A DNA stretch of 64,000 bases, taken from NCBI GenBank assembly GCA_001839685.1, contig MLAK01000001.1:48437-112436 (forward strand), read 5' to 3'. This document shows, piece by piece, positions 1 through 10,211 of this stretch; the first letter of the stretch is position 1; each line of letters starts with the position of its first letter. The position numbers and the translations under genes are program-made. Source of the DNA: Tritrichomonas foetus (taxonomy: Eukaryota > Parabasalia > Tritrichomonadida > Tritrichomonadidae). The notes beneath the pieces were generated by a model. That model had not been told where the DNA came from, searched no databases, and saw only the letters and a list, made by a program, of their open reading frames with translations.

Positions 1-2370
1 CCAAAAGAAGAAGAAAATCCAAATGCTTTAATGGCCCTTTTAGAAGAAAATCCGAAAGAAGAAGTTGAAGAAAAACTGCAAGAATCAAATCCAATTATTG
101 TTTTAACAGGAAATGATGATGATGATGATGAAGATGGAGATGCACCAATTGGTTTATCAGTTCGTCAGCCTTCATTTGCTTCTTTACATGGAAATGTTAT
201 TCCTAAAGGTGGAATTGAAAGTGCCGCGATGAAACTTGTCATTGAAGAAGTGCCAGAAACTAAAGCTGAAGAAGACAGTAATCCTAAATCATCAGGTCGT
301 GTTGAAGAGGAAAATATTGGAATGCAAGCAAGACAATCTTCGTATGCAAACTTACACTTCAACACTTCACCAGATCTTGAACCAAATAAAATTGAACCAA
401 TTATTGAACCAGAAGAACCACAACAGAAAGATGTTATTGAAAATCCTGTCATCGTTCTGACTGCCGAAGATGAAAAAGATGATGATGCCCCAATTGGACT
501 TTCTGTTCGACAGCCATCATTTGCATCTTTGCATGGAAATGTTATACCCAAAGGCGGATTCACAAGCAGCGTTCCTTTAATCGAAAACATTGCAGAGGAA
601 CCTGCAAAAACGCAAGAAGATAATAATAAATCAGAAATTAGATTAACTGAAGCTGATTCTTCAACAAAAGAGAAAATATTAACATCATTGCATGAATTTA
701 ATAAAGAATGGTGGGAAGAGATAGGTTATAAACCAGCTGATAAAGATTTCCATCGAAATAATAGTTGTTTCATTCTACAAAACAGCAAACCTGTAGAGAA
801 GCCTAAATCCAATATTAAATGTTGCGCATCTCTCTATCAACAAAATGGTTCAAATACTCATGGAATGAATATAGTGAGAGGACCTTCCCTTGTACGCGTC
901 AATAGTTTTGGGAATAAAACAGAAGTGAAAACTGTTGAAATGCCAATACCTGATGTTGAATTAGAAAACGATATGAGTGAAAATATTGATGAAATAGAAG
1001 AAGAAGAAGAAGGACACCATGATGAATTTGAGGATGAAAATGATTTAATGACTGATTATTCCGATGAGAGAGAAGAGCAAAGTCCACTGAAACCACTTCC
1101 TGTAAACAGAGGTCCATCACTTGTAAGAGTTAGTTCATTCGGAAACAAAAGCCAAGTAAAATATGTTGAAATGCCTGAAATCGAAGATGATATACCACAA
1201 CAGCAAAACTCTAAGCCAGCAAATCAAAACTCAATTCAAACCAAGAAAAATACTTCTTCGAACCGCCGATTCAAGGCTCACAACAATCAATCTAGCAGCA
1301 ATAGCAGTATTAATAATGTAAATAGTAGTAATAATATCAGTGACAACAATAGTCCAGAAAATCAATCCAAACCACTCAAGAAATTGCCCACTTTAGTGAG
1401 AGTAAATAGTTTTGGAAATAAAGCTGAATTAAAAATGGTTGAAATGCCTCTTACTGATGATGACGAAGATGAAGAATATGTCTATTCTGATGAAGAATTT
1501 TATTCGAATGAAGAAACGTATGAAAGTAATATTCCGCCTAGAATCCTTCATTTAATGAAGAAACCAAGAAATGATATGGTTATTAACGCACTTTTTGGTG
1601 ATAATATTGGAAATAACCAACGCGAAACAATTTCAAAAGTTTTAGCGGAATTAAAATCACTTTTAAACATGTGTGTAGATAAAGGATACTTAATGGAAAG
1701 TCAATATATTACTGATACCATCGAAAAAGTAAAGAATGAATCAGGTGGTGCTGGAATCTTCGAACTTGAAGAGAAAATGAGAGATGTTGAAGTTGAACTT
1801 CAAGACAAACTCAAAGATTGGCAAAGACAATATGAAAAAATTGAAGTTGAACAAGAAGAAAAGCTTGCCGAATGTGATGAACAATATAAACATGATTTAG
1901 AAAACCTTGAAGAACAATTTAAAGAAGAACGACGTAAGACATCAACTTCTAAACTAACACAACTTCGTCAAAGTGCGCAAAAAATGATGAAAGCCTCAAG
2001 ATTCGAAGAAAGTTTCCAATTGTCCATGAAAATTTATAAAAAAGAAATGACCCAATCCCAAAAACAAGCAAGAAGTTTAAGTAATGCCTATATAACTGCA
2101 AAAGCTCAACTGCGTGAAAAATATGAAGAAGATAAAAACCAGATTGTTTTAAGCTATGAAACAAAAAGACAAGCTGTAACCAAAAAGCGTGAACAATCTC
2201 TAGCTCCATTGAGAGATCAATTATTGCAATATAGGAAAATGAAAAACATTTATGAAGAAGCCGAGAAGAGAGAACAAGCTGTCATGACGACGCAATCTAG
2301 AATGAGAACAGGACAAACAAAAACAGAAAGAAATTGCGCACTTCCATCATTATCATCCGGTAGAAAATGA
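1..2370 (+). CDS. Acidic repeat-bearing coiled-coil protein (5' partial)
   Basis: The frame is open to the left edge, so the gene starts outside the window; 789 residues are visible and it ends in TGA. I do not recognise the family. Two repeat types are visible. One carries an APIGLSVRQPSFASLHGN core, present twice nearly perfectly (about nt 145-215 and 490-560) and once degenerate (about nt 320-360). The other carries a PSLVRVNSFGNK core followed by VEMP, in three copies (about nt 880-945, 1110-1175, 1385-1450). Both contain R-x-x-S-[FY], like sites for basophilic kinases. The rest of the N-terminal two thirds is Asp/Glu- and Asn-rich and probably disordered. From about nt 1770 to 2290 the sequence is charged, heptad-like coiled coil. 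A regulated scaffold is plausible but inferred. The gene converges on the Myb gene on the opposite strand. Confidence 0.85.
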   Translation, partial: PKEEENPNALMALLEENPKEEVEEKLQESNPIIVLTGNDDDDDEDGDAPIGLSVRQPSFASLHGNVIPKGGIESAAMKLVIEEVPETKAEEDSNPKSSGRVEEENIGMQARQSSYANLHFNTSPDLEPNKIEPIIEPEEPQQKDVIENPVIVLTAEDEKDDDAPIGLSVRQPSFASLHGNVIPKGGFTSSVPLIENIAEEPAKTQEDNNKSEIRLTEADSSTKEKILTSLHEFNKEWWEEIGYKPADKDFHRNNSCFILQNSKPVEKPKSNIKCCASLYQQNGSNTHGMNIVRGPSLVRVNSFGNKTEVKTVEMPIPDVELENDMSENIDEIEEEEEGHHDEFEDENDLMTDYSDEREEQSPLKPLPVNRGPSLVRVSSFGNKSQVKYVEMPEIEDDIPQQQNSKPANQNSIQTKKNTSSNRRFKAHNNQSSSNSSINNVNSSNNISDNNSPENQSKPLKKLPTLVRVNSFGNKAELKMVEMPLTDDDEDEEYVYSDEEFYSNEETYESNIPPRILHLMKKPRNDMVINALFGDNIGNNQRETISKVLAELKSLLNMCVDKGYLMESQYITDTIEKVKNESGGAGIFELEEKMRDVEVELQDKLKDWQRQYEKIEVEQEEKLAECDEQYKHDLENLEEQFKEERRKTSTSKLTQLRQSAQKMMKASRFEESFQLSMKIYKKEMTQSQKQARSLSNAYITAKAQLREKYEEDKNQIVLSYETKRQAVTKKREQSLAPLRDQLLQYRKMKNIYEEAEKREQAVMTTQSRMRTGQTKTERNCALPSLSSGRK

Positions 2371-2542
2371 TTTTATTTTATATTTTTTAATGTTTTGATT
2401 AAATAGATTTTATACTATAATTATTATTTGATTTTTTACATTTCTTTTTCTTTTTTGATTACATCATTTTGATCTAATTGATAATTCATCGAATGAGAAT
2501 ATCTGATTGATTTATTGCTTAATATGGCTAACAAAACATTTA

Positions 2543-2579
2543 TTAACTAATAAATTGTTAACAATTTATTATTAGTTAA
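2543..2579. repeat. Imperfect palindrome centred on GTTAAC
   Basis: The segment reads TTAACTAATAAATTG, then TTAACAA, then a matching arm that differs only by three extra bases. It could form a hairpin. It lies in the 546-bp spacer between two convergent genes (ends at 2370 and 2917), which otherwise shows only AT-rich sequence. GTTAAC/TTAAC recurs at 2589-2594 and around 27067-27150. No function is evident. Confidence 0.5.
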
Positions 2580-2916
2580 CTAATCTACTGTTAACAATCA
2601 TAATTCTCTCATCATCATTCCTAAGACATAGTTTCATGTTAAGTAGAATTCAAGATGTTGACTTTGAAGTATGATCTATAATACTATGAAATTTCTTAGA
2701 ACCAATCGAACATAGCAATAACATATTTCACAGATTTCTGTCAGAAGAGATTTCTGAAAAGAAATTCCATATTCATTGTAATAAAGAAGAAAATACGAGT
2801 TCAACAATGACAAAAAAACAATACAAATTTTATTGAGAGCGATAGAAAATATTTTTTTTTTCTTTTTTTTTCTTTCCTGCCATTTCTTCATTTCATATAT
2901 ATCTCAAATGGTAGGG

Positions 2917-3669
2917 TTAATATAAAAAAACATCGCAAAACATATGGGAGCCGAAAGTATCCCATTCGTTATCTGTCACCATTTGGAGGAATTTTAAAGA
3001 CTCATCAAGAATAGAGTCGTTATTATAGGCTTCGCATTTAGCGTCGGAAACGTCGGCTGATGATTCGCATAATTCACATGAATTATTTGGTGTTTTGATC
3101 ATCGCGTCTTGAGAAGGTGATGATATGGAAGATTGACTAGAAGCGCTAGAGATTCCATTGGAATCAATGCCATTCTTTTGTGATTCAATTTCGATGAATT
3201 CATTTTGCATGATCAATGTTTGAGGCTCTTCTATCGTTTGTGACCTAGTATTTCTTCCGTTTTTGAGACTCTTTCGAGTCTGAGTCTTTGTTTTTGTCCC
3301 GTTGGTTTTCCTCGAGCTTTCCCTCAATGATTTTCTGTAAATCACAAAATATCTGTTTTTCACCATTTGATCGGTTCGTCCCTCAAGGTATTTCGAGATT
3401 AGGACCCATCTTGAACCGAACTCTTCATAGCGCGCCAAGAGAACAGAATCCTCTTCCGGCAACCATTCGTTATTGTTGAGTTTCGGTGAAAGATAATTGG
3501 TCCATCTTTCGCGGCACTGCCTTGGGCTTCTGTCCGGCATGTGACTTGCAACAACCGACCAGTTTTTTTCACCATGCTGCGCCACAAGCTCCCTGAGGAT
3601 TTGATCCTCTTCAACTGAGAATTTAGCATGTGGCTTGTTATGAGAACGAACAGTTTGATGGTGGGACAT
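2917..3669 (-). CDS. Two-repeat Myb (R2R3-type) transcription factor
   Basis: This 250-residue protein has two tandem Myb DNA-binding repeats near its N-terminus. The first, about residues 15-62, carries FSVEEDQILRELV and the W spacing ending in CRERWTNYL. The second, about residues 66-113, carries WLPEEDSVLLARYEEFG and ends in MVKNRYF. The remaining half is Ser/Asn-rich with acidic patches, probably disordered and regulatory. Small proteins of this form are the dominant sequence-specific factors in trichomonads, where Mybs control surface and iron-responsive genes; its actual targets cannot be read here. The ATG at 3669-3667 is preceded by an initiator-like TCATT about 16 nt upstream. A GTTAAC-rich palindrome lies 3' of the gene. 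Confidence 0.9.
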   Translation of the reverse strand: MSHHQTVRSHNKPHAKFSVEEDQILRELVAQHGEKNWSVVASHMPDRSPRQCRERWTNYLSPKLNNNEWLPEEDSVLLARYEEFGSRWVLISKYLEGRTDQMVKNRYFVIYRKSLRESSRKTNGTKTKTQTRKSLKNGRNTRSQTIEEPQTLIMQNEFIEIESQKNGIDSNGISSASSQSSISSPSQDAMIKTPNNSCELCESSADVSDAKCEAYNNDSILDESLKFLQMVTDNEWDTFGSHMFCDVFLY

Positions 3670-3684
3670 GTTTCACTTTCAAGT

Positions 3685-3689
3685 AATGA
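3685..3689 (-). promoter_or_regulatory. Putative initiator (TCATT) of the Myb gene
   Basis: On the minus strand TCATT lies about 16 nt before the ATG at 3669. It fits the trichomonad initiator consensus TCA-Y-(T/A), in which transcription starts at the A. The motif is short, so chance is possible. Confidence 0.35.
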
Positions 3690-3952
3690 AACAATGAATC
3701 AGAATGATGTGAATATTTTATATGTATAATTTATATGTATAAATTTGGAAATGAATAAAAAATTGAATATATAAAAGTTGGAACAAAAACGACATCATTG
3801 AATTCCTCTTATTAAGGTATCTGAAAAAAAATAAACATGTGTTTTAGAAAAAAAGAAAGAAATTGGCTGCAATTGATAAGATTTATGAAAAATTGATGAC
3901 ATTGATTGTTTTTAAGAGTATTGAAAAGTGATGATTAATAGAATATATTTGA

Positions 3953-4426
3953 ATGATCATTATTGAAATAACATTGATTCAAATATATGTGATGATATTC
4001 ATACAAATAAATTTCAATATGATTGAATGGTATTCAAAATTGCTGGAGAAATATCGTTTTATTATCTGTTGGATGAGATACAAATCCTTTAAATCTGTTG
4101 TTTTTATTGAAACATCAATGTTCATTTTTACAGATGCTGAAAGACAAAAATTGAATGAGTTCTGCTTTTTTGATATACATTGTAATAAATTCAGCCATTC
4201 TATTGAAAATAATTCAAAAAGCGGAATATTTGAATAGCTTGATGAAGACAGATTTCCATCTAATTGGTTAATAAAAAAGATAAGAAACCAATATCAGGAG
4301 AAACAGCATCAAATAAAATTTCGAAATAAATTTTATGTTATCAAAATTTTATTGAGAGAATATAACATCACAAAAATAAAAAAATATCTTCTATCTCAAA
4401 TGATCAAAAGTATTTTTAATAGGTAA
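3953..4426 (+). pseudogene. Fossil coding frame, one internal TAG
   Basis: One frame runs from an ATG at 3953 to a TAA at 4424-4426, interrupted only by a TAG at 4235-4237. It gives about 157 residues with protein-like composition, for example FTDAERQKLNEFCFFDIHCN before the stop and EDRFPSNWLIKKIRNQYQ after it. A random frame this long is unlikely in such AT-rich DNA. The family is not recognised. It could be a decayed gene, or two unrelated short frames. Confidence 0.4.
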
Positions 4427-5473
4427 CTTTATCACTTTATGCTTTATGCAGATCAAATCTTGTATCTTTTAGCATAATTTTTGATTTTGATTGATGAATA
4501 TACGATCTAGAACTTTTGAGAGAATCACCGACTTTCTGGGTTTTATGACAATATTTACACTGAAACTTTTTGTATTGTTATAACACATGCGTTATCTCAA
4601 ATTTTTCACGATAATTTTTCATGGCCATTGAAAAGTCCTAACACAAAGCCCAATAACCTAAGGTTCACGTTGTGTAGTCTTGATTTGAATAAATGGTCTA
4701 TAAGGTGGAACGCTCATGGGGTTTTAGTCTTGACTCATTTTCTTTTTGCATGATCAAATAATTGATACATGTGATATTTGACTATTTTTTTTTGATGATA
4801 GTTAATCGAGTAGTGGCTATTATTTACACTGTATACAGTTAGTTTTATATTGCATTATATTGTTTCCCACTTCAAAGTATCAAGTTTAGATTGAGATTCA
4901 TTTTAACATGTAAAAAAACACTGGAGATGATGTTTGAATCAAATTATAGCTAGACAAAGTATCCATAACTAGTAATATTCATGAATTTTCCTATTCAAAT
5001 GTTATTTCCTGGCAATGAAGTGTATCAGATAAATTGATGGTATCTATATTCAAAAAGTTTTCATTTTACTTATTGGGTTTTTACATAACATGTCAATATG
5101 TTTATGTTTCTTTAATGAAACACATAGTTAACTGGTATCATACGAACGCATAATATACCATGAAGCTGTCTACCATGAAATAAGCATTATATTCCCAAAC
5201 AATAACTTCATCAGTCTATATCGACAAATTTTAAAAACTCACAAATCATTTTATTTTCATTTTTATTTTTCGCAAAAATATTGAAAGAATGGAGGTAATC
5301 ATTTAAAAAGTGACGACGGCTATATTATATATTCTATAAAACCGTCATATCATTGGAAAAAGTTATATGAGCCATAAATTGAAATCCCGTATCATTCTAA
5401 TGGTGTTTTATAAATTCTGAGAAAAGACGATCGGTTAACTCGTAAATTGAGAGTATCGGTTAAAACAAAAAAT
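4427..5473. other. 1.05-kb spacer upstream of the MPR-like gene
   Basis: I found no open gene, RNA gene or clear repeat here. It presumably holds the promoter of the receptor gene at 5474: a GGAAAAAGTT element is at 5355-5364, a variant of the ACTTTTTCA/TGAAAAAGT motif seen upstream of other genes in the window, and GGTTAACT is at 5433-5440. Confidence 0.4.
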
Positions 5474-8395
5474 ATGCTTTTTACTTTCCTTGCAATCTTT
5501 GGAACAATTGGCGGAACAAAGCTCGCTAATAAAAAAGAAATAAACGCATTCACCGTTTTTCATAAGGAAACAACGAAATTCGATTTTAAGTCAATCCAAG
5601 AACTCTCAAAACCATTCGAGTACGTCGACACTAGAAATACAAACATGACATATATTGTTCGATTTGCAAAAGAACTCACCAAAGACGACCTTCCAAGCTA
5701 TGCTAACTGGAACCTTATATCCGCTCATAAAGGAACAAATGCAGTCCGCTGTGACGTAAGTTTGAGAAGGTGTGATCCATTATCAACAATTTATGAGTAC
5801 GATTGGACCACAATTCTTGACTCCATGCCAGAATTGGGCGTTTTGTCAATCGCTGATGGAGAACCATTTTTAAACAGTAAAGGTGACTATGAAGAATATG
5901 AAATCCACTTCGAATTCAGATGCAACAAATCCAGTACCACAATCGACGAGCCACAAATGTTTATCGATAAACCATATCGTGAAATGCCAAGACTCTATTT
6001 ACTCTTTAGGAACCAATTGTCTTGTGGTGAACCATTTGCAGTTCAGCCAACAAATACCCCACAGCCATTCAACCCAGATTGCACAGTTTATTATCGCCAA
6101 GACCAAAATTCAAGCCTTGCCATCTATTTCAATCTTACCGAATGGAATGGAGGAGCCCTTGGTCTTCCAGCCAAATTCAATGTTGGAAATGAAGTGAAGT
6201 ACATTTTCTGGTCGCCATGTGAAAGAATGGTCAACTGCCCATGGGGCGCCAGCTGTGGTGCTGCAAAAATGTCGTCAGCTTGGATTTGTGATGAAGACAT
6301 CAAAACATGTGAGAACTTCACAATCATCCCAGGAACCGAAAATATTTCCTATGTTGATACAAACTTGATTAATGATTCTGACATCAATCAAGGTTTCCAA
6401 ATTGTTTATGATAGCGTCCCTGGAGCCACACTTCGAGTGAATATTACGTGTAACTCCAACTATCCAAATGACCACGTTTTATTCCATGGAACAGGCGATT
6501 ATAATAGTGCTACCAACACATATACTCTTTATGGTGAAGCCTTAGATGCTTGTCCAAGTGATGTACCAGAACCACATCCACCAATCGACAAGTGCCGATT
6601 CAATCTCACGCAAGGAAACTATTTCATTGATATGGATCTTGCTACTTTTAAACATGAATCTGGAACAGTAACAGTCAGCGGTGATCTTACAAGTCAATAT
6701 GATCTTTACTATGCACCATGTGATAGCATGCCTTGCCCAGATGGTTATGACTGTGATGGAGATGAAGATATCTCCGTTCTTCTTTGTGAGAAGAATGTTG
6801 TCGGTCGTACCCCAACATGCACAGCTTATGGAATTCTTGATCACGGAATGTATGCATCACTCAAAAGTGATTACATCATTAACGGTGTTACTGTTTACTA
6901 TGAGGGTGACCGTGCAAGAAAGTCTGAAATTGATTTCAAGTGCGATAAATCTACACTCGGACACAACTTAAAATTACCAGAAAAAGTTCACTTACGTGAT
7001 GGAAAATTAACAGTTGACGTTTCTACAATCGATGCTTGCATGACTGGTACTGGTCCAACTCCAACACCACCACCTATTGTCCGACCAACTATTCCAGAAG
7101 TAGTCAAACCAACACCAACACCAGTTCCATCACCAAGATCAGTCTACTTCTTTGAAGATGAAACCAAAAATGAATATGTCATCATCGATCTACCAAAACT
7201 TCAAAGCAAGACTTACGAAGGATACATGGAACTTTATGTACGCGGCAAAAAAGGAACCATCTATACAGAATTCCATCCATGGAATTTATTACCATATCCA
7301 GACAGCTGGGGTAGCAATAAAGATTTCGACCAAGCAAACTTTTGGCAATGTTGGTTCGATGAGAGCTTTAAGCCTTACTGTCATCCTGTTGGTGACAAGC
7401 GTGTTCCAGGCTTAAACGTTTCACTCCAAAAAGAAGGAAACATCGACAGCGGTGTCCGAATCACATATGAAGGCGCTTATGGCGTAAATCTCGACATTGA
7501 CATCAGCTGCGACCAATCTGCTGATCATAAGCTTGATTTGGGAAATCTTCCAGTTGTTTATACGCAATCTACAAACAACGACAAATGGTCAATAGATACT
7601 GCCCTTGAACTTGCTTGCTCAAACAAGTTCCAACCAGCTTCAACGCCTTATCCATCTAATACACCTCAGCCGCATGATGTCAAAATAGTTACTAAATTCT
7701 CAACAACTGTTGGTGGAAAATCACTTTCATTAAACCTTAACAATGTCAAAGAAACAGCCGCCAAAATTGCTCTTGGTTACTCTAACTATTACTCTAAAGC
7801 TGAACTTAGATTCCATCCAACAAAGAAGCTTGGATGTCCAGCAGGAAGAACTTGCCCAAGTGAATACCAAGAGGGTAACGTTTGGCTTTGTATCAACACA
7901 ACTGAAACGACAGAACCATATGGATTCTGCTATCCAACTGGAAACATGGATTATGGATTGAATATCCTTGCTGTCAGTAAAACAGATCCATATGCGGGAC
8001 TTACAGTCAACTATGATGGTGGTCTCTATGGATCCGAAACACACTTCAATTTCTTCTGCAAAGAAGATCTCCCAGCTGATGAAATTGAATTTGAACAAGT
8101 TGGTATCTTAAACCCACCAGGAAAAGTACCAGTCATCCATGTTCTTTCATCACAAGTTTGTCCAAATGGATCAGGTAGATCAACTACAGGAGGTGCATAC
8201 TTCCTTATTGTACTTGCTGTTGTTTTCATTGCTTACTTCGGAATTGGAACACTCATAATGTACGTTTGGATGGGATCTATCACAATCCCTAATGAAAACT
8301 TCTGGACTGAATTCTTCCAATGCGTAACCACTGCTGTTGTTTTCATCTTCACATGTGGACGAAGCAGAACAGCTGCTGCATACGACAATATCTAA
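5474..8395 (+). CDS. Mannose-6-phosphate-receptor-like sorting receptor (multiple MRH domains, 1 TM)
   Basis: The open frame begins at a TTG at 5447, but the first ATG (5474) gives a convincing signal peptide, MLFTFLAIFGTIGG. The 973-residue protein has four to five cysteine-rich repeats of MRH type. Each ends with the typical GVTVYYEGD or GLTVNYDGG strand followed by an FxCxK segment and a last Cys. A Pro/Thr linker lies at about residues 535-575. One transmembrane helix (about 908-933) leads into a 40-residue tail with IPNENFW and a final AAY segment. That tail resembles the cytosolic tail of metazoan cation-dependent mannose-6-phosphate receptors, known for AP and retromer binding. The likely role is cargo sorting between Golgi and lysosome. 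Ligand specificity is not established. The neighbouring genes encode Erv46, beta-adaptin and Vps26. Confidence 0.8.
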   Translation: MLFTFLAIFGTIGGTKLANKKEINAFTVFHKETTKFDFKSIQELSKPFEYVDTRNTNMTYIVRFAKELTKDDLPSYANWNLISAHKGTNAVRCDVSLRRCDPLSTIYEYDWTTILDSMPELGVLSIADGEPFLNSKGDYEEYEIHFEFRCNKSSTTIDEPQMFIDKPYREMPRLYLLFRNQLSCGEPFAVQPTNTPQPFNPDCTVYYRQDQNSSLAIYFNLTEWNGGALGLPAKFNVGNEVKYIFWSPCERMVNCPWGASCGAAKMSSAWICDEDIKTCENFTIIPGTENISYVDTNLINDSDINQGFQIVYDSVPGATLRVNITCNSNYPNDHVLFHGTGDYNSATNTYTLYGEALDACPSDVPEPHPPIDKCRFNLTQGNYFIDMDLATFKHESGTVTVSGDLTSQYDLYYAPCDSMPCPDGYDCDGDEDISVLLCEKNVVGRTPTCTAYGILDHGMYASLKSDYIINGVTVYYEGDRARKSEIDFKCDKSTLGHNLKLPEKVHLRDGKLTVDVSTIDACMTGTGPTPTPPPIVRPTIPEVVKPTPTPVPSPRSVYFFEDETKNEYVIIDLPKLQSKTYEGYMELYVRGKKGTIYTEFHPWNLLPYPDSWGSNKDFDQANFWQCWFDESFKPYCHPVGDKRVPGLNVSLQKEGNIDSGVRITYEGAYGVNLDIDISCDQSADHKLDLGNLPVVYTQSTNNDKWSIDTALELACSNKFQPASTPYPSNTPQPHDVKIVTKFSTTVGGKSLSLNLNNVKETAAKIALGYSNYYSKAELRFHPTKKLGCPAGRTCPSEYQEGNVWLCINTTETTEPYGFCYPTGNMDYGLNILAVSKTDPYAGLTVNYDGGLYGSETHFNFFCKEDLPADEIEFEQVGILNPPGKVPVIHVLSSQVCPNGSGRSTTGGAYFLIVLAVVFIAYFGIGTLIMYVWMGSITIPNENFWTEFFQCVTTAVVFIFTCGRSRTAAAYDNI

Positions 8396-8483
8396 ACACT
8401 TCACATTTATTTCATATAATCAAAGATATATTTTTTTCTTTCTTGAGCTATATTGTTTCAAAATTGTCAACATATTTCTCTGG

Positions 8484-8850
8484 ATTGAACGACTAAACAA
8501 TGGGCAATACTATGCCGTTGACATTTTATTGAAGCAGCTGATATTAATATTATAGAATGTAAATTGTACTTTCTGATTCCAAATACTTTTCTTATTAAAC
8601 ATGGAATTGATAATGTTAATTCAAAAAACGCCACTTTGGATAGCTTGCAAAAACCACTAATAAGATTTTGTTGAAACAACCTAACATTAATGTCAATTTC
8701 CCAACTCTAGTTTTACTTCTCTGATTCAAAATCAATCTCAGATTTGATGTGGAATTTTTCGATATAATTTATAAAACACCTCTGATGGAAGCCAATGAAA
8801 ATAAGCATTTCGAGACATCTGAGATGTTATTGAGACATCCAAATATAGTA
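8484..8850 (+). pseudogene. Decayed ankyrin-repeat gene fragment
   Basis: Ankyrin-like phrases appear in different forward frames: AVDILLKQ near 8510, QPNINVNF near 8680, and KTPLMEANENKHFETSEMLL followed by RHPN at about 8773-8845. These match the ankyrin core (K-T-P-L-hydrophobic ... A ... E ... L-L ... H-P-N). Stops and frame changes separate them, so this is a dead remnant. It lies immediately 3' of the receptor gene. Trichomonad genomes carry very large ankyrin families, which would be the source. Confidence 0.65.
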
Positions 8851-9119
8851 AAGGATAATATTATATATATTGATATCTTTTAGTTACAAATTATTTCATC
8901 TCAATTATATTTATTTGAAATATTAGTTGATACATGAAAGTAACACTAAAAATGATTCCCGAAAGTAGCTCTAAAAGTCAAGTGACGTAAAAAAATGATG
9001 AATTCTTTTCAAAAATAAGTTAATAATTATTCAAAAAGTTAATCATTATTCAAAATACCAAAAATTCACAAAAGTTTGTTTGGTTTCGAGCTGAGAAAAA
9101 TCAACAAAAATTAAAAAAA

Positions 9120-10172
9120 ATGCTTCGACTTGATTTCTTTCCAAAGTTTATCGACAATGCGATGATCAAAAAGACGAACTTTGGTGCAATCATTTCGATT
9201 CTCATGGTTGTTACTGCCGCTACACTTTGTTTATCTGAAACGAAAAATTTCCTGAGACCAGCAACAAAAGAACAACTTGTTTCTGTTTCAGATCTTCGCG
9301 GAACACTTTCAGAACTCGTTATTTCTTTCAATTTCACAGTTTCTGTCCCCTGCGTCCTTCTTCATCTCGATGTATTCGATATCATGGGCGTTTCAAACGA
9401 CCAGGCCAAAAAGAGCCTCACAAAAGTCAGAATCGATCAAAACGGAAAACCTATCGTCTCTAAAACGACTCCACCAAAATGCGGATCATGCTATGGCGCT
9501 AAAAGGAAATGTTGCAATTCGTGCGAAGAAATAGTTACCGCCTATCAGGAAGATACCTGGGGCATCGAAAACTTTGCGAATTGGACGCAATGCATTGATG
9601 AAGATATCAAGCTCGACGGAACCGAACGCTGCAGAGCCTTTGGAAGCTTAAACGTGAATGCAATAGAAGGCGGCTTCCATTTGGCTCCAGGAATCAACGT
9701 CATCAATCAATTTGGCCATCAGCACGATATGTCGCCATTTGGCAACAATTTGAATCTCTCGCATGAGATAGATCACCTCACCCTTGGTGCCTCTTTCGGT
9801 CAGTCGCCACTTGACAACACCAGAGTCATTCAAAATAAAGTTGGCAAATTCCACTACAGATATAATTTGAAAGCTGTCCCAACGGTCGTCACCACACCAA
9901 ATGGGAAAACTACACGTGGGTTCCAATATACTGTGAACTTTGCAGAAATTCCAGTTAACTACCGCGGAAGATTTGGGCCTGGCATTTTCATCATTTACAA
10001 CTTCGCGCCAGTTGCCGTTGTCTCTAGCCCAGACAGAAGCAGCTTCCCAATATTCATCGCAAGATGCGTTTCGATCATCGGTGGAACGTTCATGCTCGGT
10101 CGCTTGATCGATTCATTTGGCTACAGACTGAACACGCTCGAAGGAAAAATGCGTATCGGAAAAGCAGAATAA
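9120..10172 (+). CDS. Erv46/ERGIC3-like ER-Golgi cargo receptor
   Basis: The protein has 350 residues, a usual length for the ERGIC/Erv46 family. An N-terminal cytosolic stub containing FFPKFIDNA precedes the first TM helix (about residues 22-40). A lumenal domain follows with the family signature CGSCYGA, then CCNSCEEI and YQEDTW. A second TM segment lies near the C-terminus (about 290-325). In other eukaryotes Erv46 pairs with Erv41 and returns escaped ER residents from the Golgi in COPI vesicles while cycling through COPII. The ATG at 9120 follows an A-rich leader. TCAAAAAGTT at 9031-9040 resembles the shared upstream element. The gene sits between the sorting receptor and beta-adaptin. 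Confidence 0.9.
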   Translation: MLRLDFFPKFIDNAMIKKTNFGAIISILMVVTAATLCLSETKNFLRPATKEQLVSVSDLRGTLSELVISFNFTVSVPCVLLHLDVFDIMGVSNDQAKKSLTKVRIDQNGKPIVSKTTPPKCGSCYGAKRKCCNSCEEIVTAYQEDTWGIENFANWTQCIDEDIKLDGTERCRAFGSLNVNAIEGGFHLAPGINVINQFGHQHDMSPFGNNLNLSHEIDHLTLGASFGQSPLDNTRVIQNKVGKFHYRYNLKAVPTVVTTPNGKTTRGFQYTVNFAEIPVNYRGRFGPGIFIIYNFAPVAVVSSPDRSSFPIFIARCVSIIGGTFMLGRLIDSFGYRLNTLEGKMRIGKAE

Positions 10173-10211
10173 AATCTTTAATTAATTTCATTCTTAATAA
10201 ATTGAACATAA

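Noticed and set aside
165..590. 141-codon antisense frame opposite the acidic coiled-coil gene
   Set aside because: Mirror of the repeat-bearing coding strand, Ser/Phe-rich, no independent features.
4660..4730. Possible tRNA (GGTTCACGTTG near 4671)
   Set aside because: It does not match B-box consensus and no acceptor-stem pairing or A box was found.
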